Numbered from the stretch's first letter, positions 28,774-36,619 are shown. The stretch: 61,246 bases of DNA from a virus (IMGVR_UViG_3300044251_000017:1-61246), one strand, 5' to 3'. Translations and numbers: made by a program. Notes: generated from the letters alone by a model not told the origin.

Positions 28774-28860
28774 GTGCGCTCGTCTCACGGTCGCAGGTAT
28801 CAGCGCCCGTACGTAACGTGCGCAGACGGGTGAGATCATCCGCGATTTGAGACGATCAAG

Positions 28861-28877
28861 CCCCCTGAATCAGGGGG
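28861..28877. repeat. Perfect 17-base palindrome C5-TGAATCA-G5 after the translocase gene
   Basis: CCCCCTGA-A-TCAGGGGG is a perfect palindrome with eight-base arms, 88 bases after the translocase stop. It matches the shared element but I find no clear -35 and -10 boxes on either strand. It may be an operator only, or part of a transfer locus. Confidence 0.6.
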
Positions 28878-28905
28878 ACAGAGTGTACTAGACGGTACAA
28901 ACAGA

Positions 28906-28944
28906 GGCCCCGAACCCGGACGAATCTCATCCGGGTTCGGGGCT
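28906..28944. terminator. Bidirectional terminator between convergent operons
   Basis: GGCCCCGAACCCGGA pairs with TCCGGGTTCGGGGCT in a 15-base stem followed by T-rich sequence. It ends the plus-strand operon and the minus-strand gene at 28955-29326. Confidence 0.8.
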
Positions 28945-28954
28945 TTCTCGTTGA

Positions 28955-29326
28955 TCACGCCTTGCGTCGTGACTTCCGTGGGCGCGCCTCGACACGAGAC
29001 CAGCGGTCCAGCGCCTCGCGGCCCCTGTCGTTGAGCAGGAGGGAGGTCGGCCGGTCCAGCGCGGCGTCATACTCCCCTGCCCGTTCGGCCGTGCTGGTCA
29101 AGTACCGGTGCAACGCCAGGTCACGCAGCGCGCCGGTCAAGTCCGGGTCCACCAATTCGAGGTCGCCAAGGCTCGGCTCGTAGGTGAAGGTGCCGCGGAT
29201 GTCCGGGATGCCCGGCACGAGCACGAGCTCGTGCTCGGCGACCAGGCGCAGCGCGGCCAGCCGGCGCCTGGTCTTGACCAGGGCGAGGTGGTCGTCCACG
29301 TACGGGCGCTTCTCGATGTCACTCAT
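28955..29326 (-). CDS. Hypothetical protein, 123 aa
   Basis: Helical and charged, with HLALVKTRRRLAALRLVAEH, SLLLNDRGREALDRWSRVEA and a basic end. The pattern RLAAL...LLNDRGREALD resembles a winged-helix segment, but this is not certain. ATG 29326 overlaps the upstream stop. It is the last gene before the bidirectional terminator. Confidence 0.6.
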   Translation of the reverse strand: MSDIEKRPYVDDHLALVKTRRRLAALRLVAEHELVLVPGIPDIRGTFTYEPSLGDLELVDPDLTGALRDLALHRYLTSTAERAGEYDAALDRPTSLLLNDRGREALDRWSRVEARPRKSRRKA

Positions 29327-29799
29327 GCTGTCGTCCTCCTCGTGATTGCCGTGGTGATGGTCCGCTCGGCGGGCATCCGGTGCCCGGGGTGTAGCCGGTG
29401 CAACGCCTGGCCCACCGCCTCGGTCGCGATGACCCGGTGGCGCGGCTCAACCTCGCCGCCGTCGAACAGCGCGAGCACCTCGACGAACTCGGCCACGAGG
29501 TCCGCGATGGCCGAGAGCTGCATCGGGAGGCTCCTCACGCCGCGGCGCGCCCTGCCGAGTTGCCCGCCGGTTTCCATGTTGCAGGGGTTGCAGCACGGTC
29601 GGATGTTCGCTCGGCGGTACGTCCCACCGAGACAGCCCGGGAAGATCCGGTCGGCCGTGATGGTCTTCTCGTCCAGCGGGGTGGCGCAGCGGTAGCACGG
29701 CGCCGTAGTGCCGTCACCGAAGTGGGTGAGCAGCCAGGCCCGACGGATGCGTCGCTGCTTGGACCCGCCTCGGCGGTTCCGGTTGGTGGTGCTGGTCAT
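29323..29799 (-). CDS. HNH endonuclease
   Basis: This encodes 158 residues. The core APCYRCATPLDEKTITADRI, then FPGCLGGTYRRANIRPCCNP and CNMETGG has the CxxC ... D(R) ... N(I)RP.C..CN layout of zinc-stabilised HNH nucleases. The first residues are basic (NRRGGSKQRRIRR). The start is ATG 29799 behind CAGGAGATC, overlapping the upstream stop as ATGA. Phage HNH enzymes assist packaging or act as homing nucleases; no intron is apparent here. Confidence 0.75.
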   Translation of the reverse strand: MTSTTNRNRRGGSKQRRIRRAWLLTHFGDGTTAPCYRCATPLDEKTITADRIFPGCLGGTYRRANIRPCCNPCNMETGGQLGRARRGVRSLPMQLSAIADLVAEFVEVLALFDGGEVEPRHRVIATEAVGQALHRLHPGHRMPAERTITTAITRRTTA

Positions 29800-30170
29800 G
29801 ATCGATCTCCTGTGGTTGCGGTGTAGATCTTGGTCGGAATGCCCGCCTGCCGGGCGAGGCTCGCGCAGTGCGTCGAGCCCGAGGACCCGTCGAGGATGAA
29901 CGCGAGGCAGAGATCTGCGCCGAGATCCACCATGACGGCGTTGCGGATCGGTCCGGCCCGTCGGCCATGAGCGGGCCAGTCGGCCGGGTGCCGTTCGATC
30001 TGGCCACCCCAGTGCGACCAGCACGATTCGCACAGCACATCCGCACCCTGCTTGCAGTGGCCGGACACGAGTACGCGCTCGGGGTCCCATACCGCAGCGA
30101 GCGCATCGCGGATGATTCGCCGGTCCGACCAGGTCCGCGAGCCGGTGACCAGGAGACGACTTGCGGTCAT
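29796..30170 (-). CDS. SLOG-fold nucleotide-binding protein (DUF2493, YspA-like)
   Basis: This 124-residue Rossmann-like protein has SRLLVTGSRTWSDRRIIRDA, VLVSGHCKQGADVLCESCW, ERHPADWPAHGRRAGPIRNA and FILDGSSGSTHCASLARQAG, the full DUF2493 pattern. SLOG proteins bind nucleotide-derived ligands, and phage copies are widespread but poorly understood; links to sensing of ADP-ribose or related defence signals have been proposed for the wider superfamily. The start is ATG 30170. Confidence 0.85.
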   Translation of the reverse strand: MTASRLLVTGSRTWSDRRIIRDALAAVWDPERVLVSGHCKQGADVLCESCWSHWGGQIERHPADWPAHGRRAGPIRNAVMVDLGADLCLAFILDGSSGSTHCASLARQAGIPTKIYTATTGDRS

Positions 30171-30469
30171 GGCTGACCTCCGCAGGCGCACTCGGGCCGC
30201 GGACGAGACTGGCTGGTGATGTGGTGGTGCCGTCTGGCCCGCGAGCACTTGTAGGCCCATATCCGGAACCCGGGGATCTCGCGGCGCAGCTGCTTGACAC
30301 AGGCCTCCGCCGCTGCGCAGTTCTTAAAGATCGCCTTGCGGTCGCCCCGAGTCCCGGTCAGTGCGTCCGGCTTGCCGCCGTTGTCGCAGAGTCGCGGCGC
30401 ACCGGCGGGCGTGGTCGTGGCGTGCTGTTGCATGATGCGGATGAACGTCTCGTACTCCTCGGCAGTCAC
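30167..30469 (-). CDS. Hypothetical protein with Cys/His tail, 100 aa
   Basis: GTG 30469 overlaps the upstream stop as GTGA. Features are PRLCDNGGKPDALTGTRGDR in the first half and a C-terminal AYKCSRARRHHHITSQSRPR and ECACG, with His and Cys that could bind metal. No family recognised. Confidence 0.6.
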   Translation of the reverse strand: MTAEEYETFIRIMQQHATTTPAGAPRLCDNGGKPDALTGTRGDRKAIFKNCAAAEACVKQLRREIPGFRIWAYKCSRARRHHHITSQSRPRPECACGGQP

Positions 30470-31146
30470 AGGTCCAGTCCCGTCACGAGGCCGACGACGG
30501 TCCACCACGGGTGGCCGGACACCGCGAGGGTGGCCGCGCCGATGCCGAGGAACAGCACGAACAGGATCATGGTCGCGACCGGCTCGCCCACCTTGCCGCC
30601 GGCGCGAAAGCGCAGGGACCGGGGATAGCCGACGCTGCCCCACCGTTTGCCGTCTACGAGCACGAAAGGCCAAAGCGGGTGCGGGACGCCGGACAGCGTG
30701 CACGCGTCGCCGATGAACCAGATGTGCGCCATGCAGCCCACTGTGACGCCGGACCCGACGAACCAGGCCCACTCGCGCGCGGGGGTGGCGAGCAGGACCG
30801 CGGCGGCCCCGGCGCCGAGCACGAGCGCGAACGCGTTGGTGTGGGTGAGCGTGCGGTGGCAGCCCTCGGGCTTGTCCCGGTGCGTCCGGGTCGCCTCGTA
30901 GGCCGCGCGCGAGAGCATCATGAACAGGTGGCAGAGCAGCCAGGTGACCGGCCCGAGACTGCGCGAGATCGTGGACGGCCGGTGGTCGATGTCCGGGAAC
31001 AGCGCGAACACGGCGACCAGCCCGGCGTAGATCCCGGTGAGGCCGACGATGCCGAGGCCACCCATCGGCGCGACCGCGGGGAACGGCACGAGCGGCGCCA
31101 CGAGCAGGCCCGCGCAGCCACCTGAGATGGCGTGCCCCTTGGCCAT
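30466..31146 (-). CDS. YdjM-like membrane metal-dependent hydrolase
   Basis: This 226-residue protein has several membrane helices. FALFPDIDHRPSTISRSLG and EGCHRTLTHTNAFALVLGAG are the two metal-binding signatures of the YdjM/DUF457 family (PDIDH and HR.LTH). Family members are predicted membrane-embedded metal hydrolases and some are under SOS control. A phage copy could alter host lipids or envelope (inference). The start is ATG 31146. Confidence 0.75.
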   Translation of the reverse strand: MAKGHAISGGCAGLLVAPLVPFPAVAPMGGLGIVGLTGIYAGLVAVFALFPDIDHRPSTISRSLGPVTWLLCHLFMMLSRAAYEATRTHRDKPEGCHRTLTHTNAFALVLGAGAAAVLLATPAREWAWFVGSGVTVGCMAHIWFIGDACTLSGVPHPLWPFVLVDGKRWGSVGYPRSLRFRAGGKVGEPVATMILFVLFLGIGAATLAVSGHPWWTVVGLVTGLDL

Positions 31147-31349
31147 CACCGGAACCACCCGGGGCGTTCTTCGTTGAGCAGGTCCCGCGCGGCGGCGTTG
31201 ACGCACTGGCCATCTTCGGTCTCGCCAGCGGACCAGTGGGCCTGGCAGGTACCTGAATGGTCGAAGGTGCACGGCCCGTTGTCGGTGCTGAGTTCGAGTA
31301 GATCGAGGACAGCGGCCAGCCTTTTGAGTGCCTGCTGATACCGGCTCAT
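31146..31349 (-). CDS. Hypothetical protein, 67 aa
   Basis: The helical start QQALKRLAAVLDLLELSTDN is followed by GPCTFDHSGTCQAHWSAGET with two Cys and two His that may coordinate zinc. ATG 31349 overlaps the upstream stop as ATGA. No family recognised. Confidence 0.6.
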   Translation of the reverse strand: MSRYQQALKRLAAVLDLLELSTDNGPCTFDHSGTCQAHWSAGETEDGQCVNAAARDLLNEERPGWFR

Positions 31350-31609
31350 GGTGCGCACTCCGCGTGCGACCAGACCTCGTTGATCGGGCAAATGAGGTCG
31401 CCCTCCTCAAGCTCATCGCCGCACTCGCCGCAATGCCCCCCGGTAAAGGCGGCCGTGATGGTCGGACCTACCTGCGGATCCTCGGCGAACGGGCGTGGCG
31501 CACCGGGTGCGTTGCGGCGGCAGTGCTCGCAGCCGTACTGCGTGGTGCCGTCGTCCTGGACGTAGTTCACCTCATCGGTGAGGTTGCAGCGGACTTCTCG
31601 GGCAGTCAT
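31346..31609 (-). CDS. Double zinc-knuckle protein, 87 aa
   Basis: TQYGCEHCRRNAPG and GGHCGECGDELEEGDLICPI with WSHAEC give two CxxC pairs plus a CP..HAEC end, a treble-clef-like zinc site. The start is ATG 31609 (overlap with next upstream gene). Role unknown; probably protein or nucleic-acid binding. Confidence 0.65.
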   Translation of the reverse strand: MTAREVRCNLTDEVNYVQDDGTTQYGCEHCRRNAPGAPRPFAEDPQVGPTITAAFTGGHCGECGDELEEGDLICPINEVWSHAECAP

Positions 31610-31830
31610 CGGTGATACCTCCACAGGTGCACGGCGACGGAATCGAGGCAGCGCTCGAACGGATGCTTGGTCTTGCGGTGGATGCGATCGGTGAAGCGGT
31701 TGAACCGGTGGCGCCCATAGACCTCGCAGCACGGGCAGTCCCACCGGTAGGCGCGCTGGTCGGACCGGCCCGCGAAGCTCCCGAGGTACTCGAACTTGAT
31801 CGAGATCTTGAGAGCTTGCGGCGAGGTCAT
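31606..31830 (-). CDS. Small zinc-finger-like basic protein, 74 aa
   Basis: YRWDCPCCEVYGRHRFNRFT followed by HRKTKHPFERCLDSVAVHLW has a CPCC pair and several His, with a strongly basic charge. This could be a C2H2-like or McrA-like metal site. ATG 31830 overlaps the upstream stop. Confidence 0.6.
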   Translation of the reverse strand: MTSPQALKISIKFEYLGSFAGRSDQRAYRWDCPCCEVYGRHRFNRFTDRIHRKTKHPFERCLDSVAVHLWRYHR

Positions 31831-32018
31831 CGGCCGAACGAGATCGTCTGATCGAGCACCTGTTGCAAGTCGGTGTGAGCGTGCTCGGCGAGCAACTGCC
31901 GATCGGCGTGCTCGTTGGCGAGGCCGGTTTCCAGGGCGTAGACGACCTCTTGGATGGCGAGGATGAGATCCATCCGAGTACCCCCGGGTTCGCCGCTGGT
32001 GAACTGGACATTGCTCAT
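31827..32018 (-). CDS. Hypothetical helical protein, 63 aa
   Basis: Mainly one long helix (MDLILAIQEVVYALETGLAN, HAHTDLQQVLDQTISFG). Two starts are possible, ATG 32018 or the internal ATG behind GGGGGTACTC. No family recognised. Confidence 0.55.
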   Translation of the reverse strand: MSNVQFTSGEPGGTRMDLILAIQEVVYALETGLANEHADRQLLAEHAHTDLQQVLDQTISFGR

Positions 32019-32173
32019 GCCGTCTGCCTCGTCTCATCGAGCAGGTGGCCGAGACGCAGGCGACATTCGAAGATGACCGTTTCGCGCTCGGCGTCCTGCG
32101 TGTCCGTGGGGATCACGCTGGTCAGTTCCTCGATGAGGTCTTCCAGCGTGGTGACGAATTCTTCGAGCGTCAT
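32015..32173 (-). CDS. Small acidic helical protein, 52 aa
   Basis: MTLEEFVTTLEDLIEELTSV and ETVIFECRLRLGHLLDETRQ predict two helices, possibly a helical hairpin. ATG 32173 overlaps the upstream stop (TGATG). Function unknown. Confidence 0.55.
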   Translation of the reverse strand: MTLEEFVTTLEDLIEELTSVIPTDTQDAERETVIFECRLRLGHLLDETRQTA

Positions 32174-32814
32174 CACGAGAGCACCTCGTGCAAGATGTGG
32201 TGCTCTCGCAACAGGGCATTGAACGACCACCAATCGATCTGCCACCAATCGATCCGAGCGTCATGATCGGCTCGCCACATCAACGCGTCCGGCACTTCTG
32301 ATTTGACCTCGGAAGTGAACCGCTCACCGGTGACGGGGTCTTTCAGCACGCCGCTGGTTGGCTCGGGCGGATTGGCGGGATCGCCATAACGCCACGTCAA
32401 GCAGGGCTCAAGAGGGGCCGTGCTCCGTTCGGTCATCACGGCGCCGATGCCCTCAGCCCGGATGCGGTCCACGAACACTGTGATTCGACGGCCAAGCACA
32501 GTGTCGGAATCGACAACGGGAGGCAGAACCGTCACGGCGGCATTGAGCAGATGGATGGCCTCGGACCGGTCGTGGAGCAGTTTCGAGATGGTCTTGAGGA
32601 ACTCCACGGCCGTGTGCGTGGCCATGTGCTTTTCGAGTTCACGCTCGGTGGTCTGCGCGCGAGCGGTCAGTGAGACGGCTCGCATAACGCCGTTGCCGAA
32701 CACCGAGGCGAGCGTGCTGTCTGGAAAGTCGATGGTCGGTTCGACGTAGTCCCAATCGCAGCCGAGCACCGTGCAGAAGATCACGTCGGAATTGGGCGGA
32801 TACGGGGCAGGCAT
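32173..32814 (-). CDS. Hypothetical protein with possible C2H2-like site, 213 aa
   Basis: FCTVLGCDWDYVEP near residues 13-26 and KHMATHTAVEFLKTI near 62-76 give a Cys-x4-Cys and His-x3-His pair, suggesting one zinc finger-like unit. The remainder is helical with VLGRRITVFVDRIRAEGIG and a Trp-rich C-terminus (IDWWQIDWWSFNALL). No family recognised. The start is ATG 32814 after AAAGGACC. Confidence 0.6.
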   Translation of the reverse strand: MPAPYPPNSDVIFCTVLGCDWDYVEPTIDFPDSTLASVFGNGVMRAVSLTARAQTTERELEKHMATHTAVEFLKTISKLLHDRSEAIHLLNAAVTVLPPVVDSDTVLGRRITVFVDRIRAEGIGAVMTERSTAPLEPCLTWRYGDPANPPEPTSGVLKDPVTGERFTSEVKSEVPDALMWRADHDARIDWWQIDWWSFNALLREHHILHEVLS

Positions 32815-32824
32815 CGCGGTCCTT

Positions 32825-33040
32825 TCAGGTGGCGAGTCCGAGGTCTTGGCGGTAGATCAGACCGTGTTCGTCCACGAGCTGGATACCGCAGATGCCGTGG
32901 TCCAGGTACGGCAGGGCGTAGAGCGTGAGATGCCCGTCGTAGGTGGTGAGGTGGACCTCGTGGCCATTCGCGTGAGCCGCCCACACGTGGGTGACTGCGT
33001 CGGCCATCTCGTGCTCTGCGGGTGCCAGTCGCGGTGTCAT
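32825..33040 (-). CDS. Hypothetical protein expressed from a leaderless promoter, 71 aa
   Basis: ATG 33040 lies eight bases after the TAGCAT -10 box. The protein is beta-rich (VHLTTYDGHLTLYALPYLDH). Longer upstream frames pass through the promoter and are rejected. It starts the small-gene operon that runs down to 28955. Confidence 0.65.
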   Translation of the reverse strand: MTPRLAPAEHEMADAVTHVWAAHANGHEVHLTTYDGHLTLYALPYLDHGICGIQLVDEHGLIYRQDLGLAT

Positions 33041-33048
33041 ACTCTGCG

Positions 33049-33077
33049 ATGCTACCCCCCATAACGGGGGGACGCAA
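33049..33077 (-). promoter_or_regulatory. Palindromic-spacer promoter, leaderless, for 32825-33040
   Basis: TTGCGT, spacer C6-GTTAT-G6, TAGCAT, eight bases, ATG on the minus strand. Confidence 0.78.
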
Positions 33078-33090
33078 TAGAACACGCGTG

Positions 33091-33582
33091 CTACGCGGTC
33101 TCCCCGAGCATCCGCCGTTTGCGGATCACCTTCTGTACCGTGCCGCAATCCTCGCGGTACATCCGGCCGCCCGGCGAGCGCCACCGGCCATCGGACATCC
33201 GGGTCCAGTCCGCCGGAGAATGCACGTCCGTGCGCTCGGTGCGGTTCGCCGGCGCCTGCCACTGCCGGGTGGTCGCGAGCGGATCCGAGTTGTCCACCTC
33301 GGTGAGCGCGTCGAGCTCGTAGTCCTCGCCCTTCCACCGGCTGTACGCGGCCACCTGCGCCTCGGTGAACGCCGACGACAGGCCATCGAGGATCTGCCGG
33401 GAACCCGAGGCGACCACCGCCCACCCGCGCGCCTGCGGTGTCGAGATGCGGACCTTGCCGTCCGGCATCACGTCGAGGCGCAGATCGAGCGAGCGGACCC
33501 GGTGGGGCGTGCTCAACGGCGGCCCCACGATCCCGTCGGGCCCGAGTCGATGCGTCTCACCTTGACGCCGGATCTCGGTCAT
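33091..33582 (-). CDS. Hypothetical protein downstream of terminase, 163 aa
   Basis: A soluble protein with LGPDGIVGPPLSTPHRVRSL and DWTRMSDGRWRSPGGRMYRE segments, both beta-rich. ATG 33582 overlaps the terminase stop as ATGA, so it is expressed with the packaging genes. Its stop lies 14 bases before the palindromic promoter. No family recognised. Confidence 0.65.
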   Translation of the reverse strand: MTEIRRQGETHRLGPDGIVGPPLSTPHRVRSLDLRLDVMPDGKVRISTPQARGWAVVASGSRQILDGLSSAFTEAQVAAYSRWKGEDYELDALTEVDNSDPLATTRQWQAPANRTERTDVHSPADWTRMSDGRWRSPGGRMYREDCGTVQKVIRKRRMLGETA

Positions 33583-35372
33583 GTCCGTCTCAGGCTCGCG
33601 CCGAGTCGATCAATCTGCGGACTCCCGGCCTGCGACGGACGGGTGGACACCGTGCCCTGCGACCGGGAGAGAGACGTGTCTCCGGACCCGCGAGACATCT
33701 GATCGAGACCGTGCACGCAGGCGTCCATGCGGTCCGGGGAGTCCTGCGATTCCTGCCAGGCCACCATCTGGTGGACGAGTTCCATGTGATAGCCGACGTG
33801 GTGCACGCGGCCGGTCTCGTGCAGCGGTGCCACCATCTTGGCGCGGTACGTCTTGGAGCCCACCGCGCTGAATCCCCGGATCGGCAGGCCGGTGGCCGCA
33901 GGCAGCGCGAGCACGTTCGGCACGAGCGGCCAGAGCTCGCGGAGATCCCGCTCGATGCGGACGATCTCCTCGGCATCGGCGTCGTCACGGGCCACGAGCG
34001 CGACGGCCTGATCGAGCACGTCCGGCGGGGGCAGGGCCGGACGGCGGCCGAGCACGTTGCGGTAGGGGTCCAGGGTGTGCAGCGCCCGGGCTTCGCGCAG
34101 GATGTCCTTCCACGCGAGCTTGGCCGAGCGACGCAGGCCCGAGAGTGACTTCTCGTAGCGGACCGCGGTGGCCCCGACGCGCAGCGCCAGGAGGAGGGCG
34201 ACGCGGAACCAGCGCGCGACGGTCATGTGATCGGACTCGTCCGCCAGGACGTAGTAGTGCTGGTTGGCCGTCCGGCCCACCGCGACGATCCCGGCCTCAT
34301 CCCCGTCTCCCTCGTTGTCCGCGGGGTCCACGAACACCTCGATCTTTTGCAGCTCGGGCGCGGCCTTGACCCGGTTGTTGTTGATCCATTCGAGCTGGAA
34401 GACACCACCGGCCGGCGGCGACGGCTCGGCCTGGTAGAGCGCGGCCCAGAACCGTTCGCCCACGTCCTTGCGGATCTGTAGCCAGTCGGCCTCGGTCCGG
34501 CCGCGGGTGCTCACGAGGTACTCGCCCGGCTTGCGCCCGAGCGGGTCTTTCTTCTTGGCCTGCGCCGGGATGATGAGGTGACGGAACCGCGGCGTATCGG
34601 CGAGGTCGTCCTTGAGCATGAGCGAGCCGATGAGGTCGTCTTCGTGCCACCGTGTCCCGATGATGATCACGATCGCCGAGGGCGACAGCCGGGTAGTGAC
34701 GACGGATTCGTACCAGTCGCGAATGTGCTTGCGCTGTTGGGCGTTGTCGGCTTGCTTCGAGTTCTTGATCGAGTCGTCAATGATCATCACATCGGCCGAG
34801 CGGCCGGTGAGCGCGCCACCCACACCGACAGCGATCATGCCGCCGTTGCGCCGGCCGGGCCCGTCGATCAGGTTCCAGTTCGTCTGCTGCGCCCGGTCGG
34901 GGTCCAGCAACAGGCCGAGGTGGTCGTCCTGGTGGCGGCTCGCGCGGTCGCCCTTGTAGCCACCGCCGTAGGTCTCGATCTGCTGCCGGACGGCAAGCCC
35001 GGACCGCGCGGCCACGCCCTGCTCGTAGGACGCGACGATGATGCGGCGGGTCGGGTCACGCAGCAACAGCCACAGCGGGCCGGCCGTGCCCATCCGCTGC
35101 GTCTTGCCTTCCTGCGGTGGGGTGCTGATGATCCATCGCCGCTGGAACCCGGCGTCCGCCGAGATGATCACCTTGTCCAGCGCCACCATCATCTCGGTCT
35201 GCACCGTGTCCGGCTGCACGAACCGCGCGAGGTGGCCCGGCGAGGGGAACTCCTGTAGCGCCTTCTTGCGTCGCAGGATGCGATCTAGTCGCAGCTGCGC
35301 GAGACGGCGCTCGGCGGGGTTGAGCTCGTCCAGCTTCGCGCGGATCTGCGCGTCCAGCGGTGGGGCGGTCAC
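33579..35372 (-). CDS. terL: Terminase large subunit
   Basis: This encodes 597 residues. The ATPase has a Walker A-like STPPQEGKT at 83-91, Walker B DVMIIDD at 194-200 and the coupling segment IIGTRWHEDDLIGSL. The nuclease domain begins near VFVDPADNEGDGDEAGIVAV with further acidic residues downstream. The enzyme packages DNA into the prohead and cuts it. GTG 35372 overlaps the small subunit stop as GTGA. A large-subunit nuclease of this type fits headful or cos packaging; sequence alone cannot decide, though circular permutation is suggested by the window ends. Confidence 0.9.
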   Translation of the reverse strand: MTAPPLDAQIRAKLDELNPAERRLAQLRLDRILRRKKALQEFPSPGHLARFVQPDTVQTEMMVALDKVIISADAGFQRRWIISTPPQEGKTQRMGTAGPLWLLLRDPTRRIIVASYEQGVAARSGLAVRQQIETYGGGYKGDRASRHQDDHLGLLLDPDRAQQTNWNLIDGPGRRNGGMIAVGVGGALTGRSADVMIIDDSIKNSKQADNAQQRKHIRDWYESVVTTRLSPSAIVIIIGTRWHEDDLIGSLMLKDDLADTPRFRHLIIPAQAKKKDPLGRKPGEYLVSTRGRTEADWLQIRKDVGERFWAALYQAEPSPPAGGVFQLEWINNNRVKAAPELQKIEVFVDPADNEGDGDEAGIVAVGRTANQHYYVLADESDHMTVARWFRVALLLALRVGATAVRYEKSLSGLRRSAKLAWKDILREARALHTLDPYRNVLGRRPALPPPDVLDQAVALVARDDADAEEIVRIERDLRELWPLVPNVLALPAATGLPIRGFSAVGSKTYRAKMVAPLHETGRVHHVGYHMELVHQMVAWQESQDSPDRMDACVHGLDQMSRGSGDTSLSRSQGTVSTRPSQAGSPQIDRLGASLRRT

Positions 35373-35929
35373 CCGGCTTGCTCGGACTCGTCCGGGCGGG
35401 CATCGACGATGAACACGTCCGACTCAAGCAGCTTCGGGAGGTTGGCGTCCGTCGTCTCGATGAGCTTGACCACGTCGCCCACGGTGGTGTCGATCTTCTG
35501 GTTGCTGATCTGCACTTGGATAGCCTGCTTGAGGCCGAGGAGGTCCATCTCTCGGTCCACCACACCGAGCACGATGCGCGCGGACTTCTCGTCCCGGAGC
35601 ACGGTCGCGTCGTGCATGTGCGCCTTCTTGAGTTGTCGCAGCGTCTCAAGGGTGCTCATGACCAGCGTGTCGCGGACCGCGGTGTTCTCCTCGATCGAGC
35701 GCGCCATCTCGTCCGCGTAGAGCTTCGAGGCCTGCGGACGGGAGAGCTTGAGTTCGTCGGCCGCCTCGGCAATCGTGTAGCCAGCCGCCACTAACTTGAG
35801 GATGCTGTTTGCCAGAATGGCAAGCTGCGCGGCCGTGCGGCGGGGGGCCGTCTGGCGCTGCTTGCGCTTGGTCCCGGACGGCGGGAGCGAGGTCACGAGG
35901 TGCACCGGGGTGCGCTTTTTCGGGGGCAC
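35369..35929 (-). CDS. terS: Terminase small subunit
   Basis: This encodes 186 residues. After a basic N-terminus, VAAGYTIAEAADELKLSRPQ and ASKLYADEM form a helix-turn-helix that would recognise the packaging site. Following helices (TLETLRQLKKAHMHDATVLR, GVVDREMDLLG) form the oligomerisation core. GTG 35929 has AGGAGGAAG upstream. Position immediately before terL supports the assignment. Confidence 0.85.
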   Translation of the reverse strand: MPPKKRTPVHLVTSLPPSGTKRKQRQTAPRRTAAQLAILANSILKLVAAGYTIAEAADELKLSRPQASKLYADEMARSIEENTAVRDTLVMSTLETLRQLKKAHMHDATVLRDEKSARIVLGVVDREMDLLGLKQAIQVQISNQKIDTTVGDVVKLIETTDANLPKLLESDVFIVDARPDESEQAG

Positions 35930-35963
35930 GAGCTTCCTCCTGTCGCGAGATGGCGTGCGATTC

Positions 35964-36572
35964 TCACGCGACCGGCAAGCGGTCCAGTCCGGTGATGCGG
36001 CGCAGCGTCTCCACCGCGACCTCGGGCCATTCGCCGAGGACGAACTCACAGTGCACGTCGGCGTCGGTGGTGACCATGACGTGCCTGGCCATGGCGTAGA
36101 AGTTCGCCGCGCGCGTGGCCTGGCCGCGGACCCACGTCTCGTTCTGGCCGCCACCTCGGGCTTTGCGGCGCAGCTCGGCGCCCGCGGGGTCATGGAAGTA
36201 GACGACCGTGAGCTTCACGCCACCGATCAGGCAAGCGCGGACGAACCGCCGGTTGGCCAGGCGGGCGCCCTCACCGAGCACGAGCGCGGTCTCGGTGGCA
36301 GCGGCGCCGGACACGAGCCAGGACTCGACGCCGACGATGGCGGACATGCTCATCGCGTCGGTGCCCGGGAATCCCTCGGGGTGCGGGCCGAACCGGCGGC
36401 CGAGTTCCACGCCGACGGTCTCGCCGTCTCGCGTGAGCGTCTCGCGCGCGGGTCCGCCCTTGAGCTTGTGCGACACGATCTCGCGGCCGTAGCCGTCGGT
36501 CAGATCGGACATGGCGGTGGACTTCCCCACGCCGGGCTCGCCAGCGAAGTACACGACGTGCGTCTTACTCAT
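35964..36572 (-). CDS. P-loop nucleotide kinase
   Basis: This encodes 202 residues starting MSKTHVVYFAGEPGVGKSTA with Walker A at 11-19. Later parts include VVYFHDPAGAELRRKARGGG and VHCEFVLGEW. It is an AAA or kinase-like P-loop protein, perhaps related to deoxynucleotide or polynucleotide kinases; the substrate is unclear. ATG 36572 is six bases after the -10 box TACTCT, so translation should be leaderless. It leads the packaging gene unit. Confidence 0.75.
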   Translation of the reverse strand: MSKTHVVYFAGEPGVGKSTAMSDLTDGYGREIVSHKLKGGPARETLTRDGETVGVELGRRFGPHPEGFPGTDAMSMSAIVGVESWLVSGAAATETALVLGEGARLANRRFVRACLIGGVKLTVVYFHDPAGAELRRKARGGGQNETWVRGQATRAANFYAMARHVMVTTDADVHCEFVLGEWPEVAVETLRRITGLDRLPVA

Positions 36573-36578
36573 GAGGAA

Positions 36579-36607
36579 AGAGTACCCCCAAGAGTGGGGG
36601 TGTGATC
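36579..36607 (-). promoter_or_regulatory. Palindromic-spacer promoter, leaderless, for kinase and terminase genes
   Basis: The spacer contains C5-ACTCTT-G5, followed by TACTCT and six bases to ATG. The -35 box GATCAC is poor, so this copy may need activation. Confidence 0.65.
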
Positions 36608-36619
36608 AAAAAGTGATGG

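Noticed and set aside
28774-28860. attP-like core after the translocase gene
   Set aside because: Short inverted pieces (GTCTCA/TGAGAC) occur, but with no integrase gene there is no support for an attachment site.
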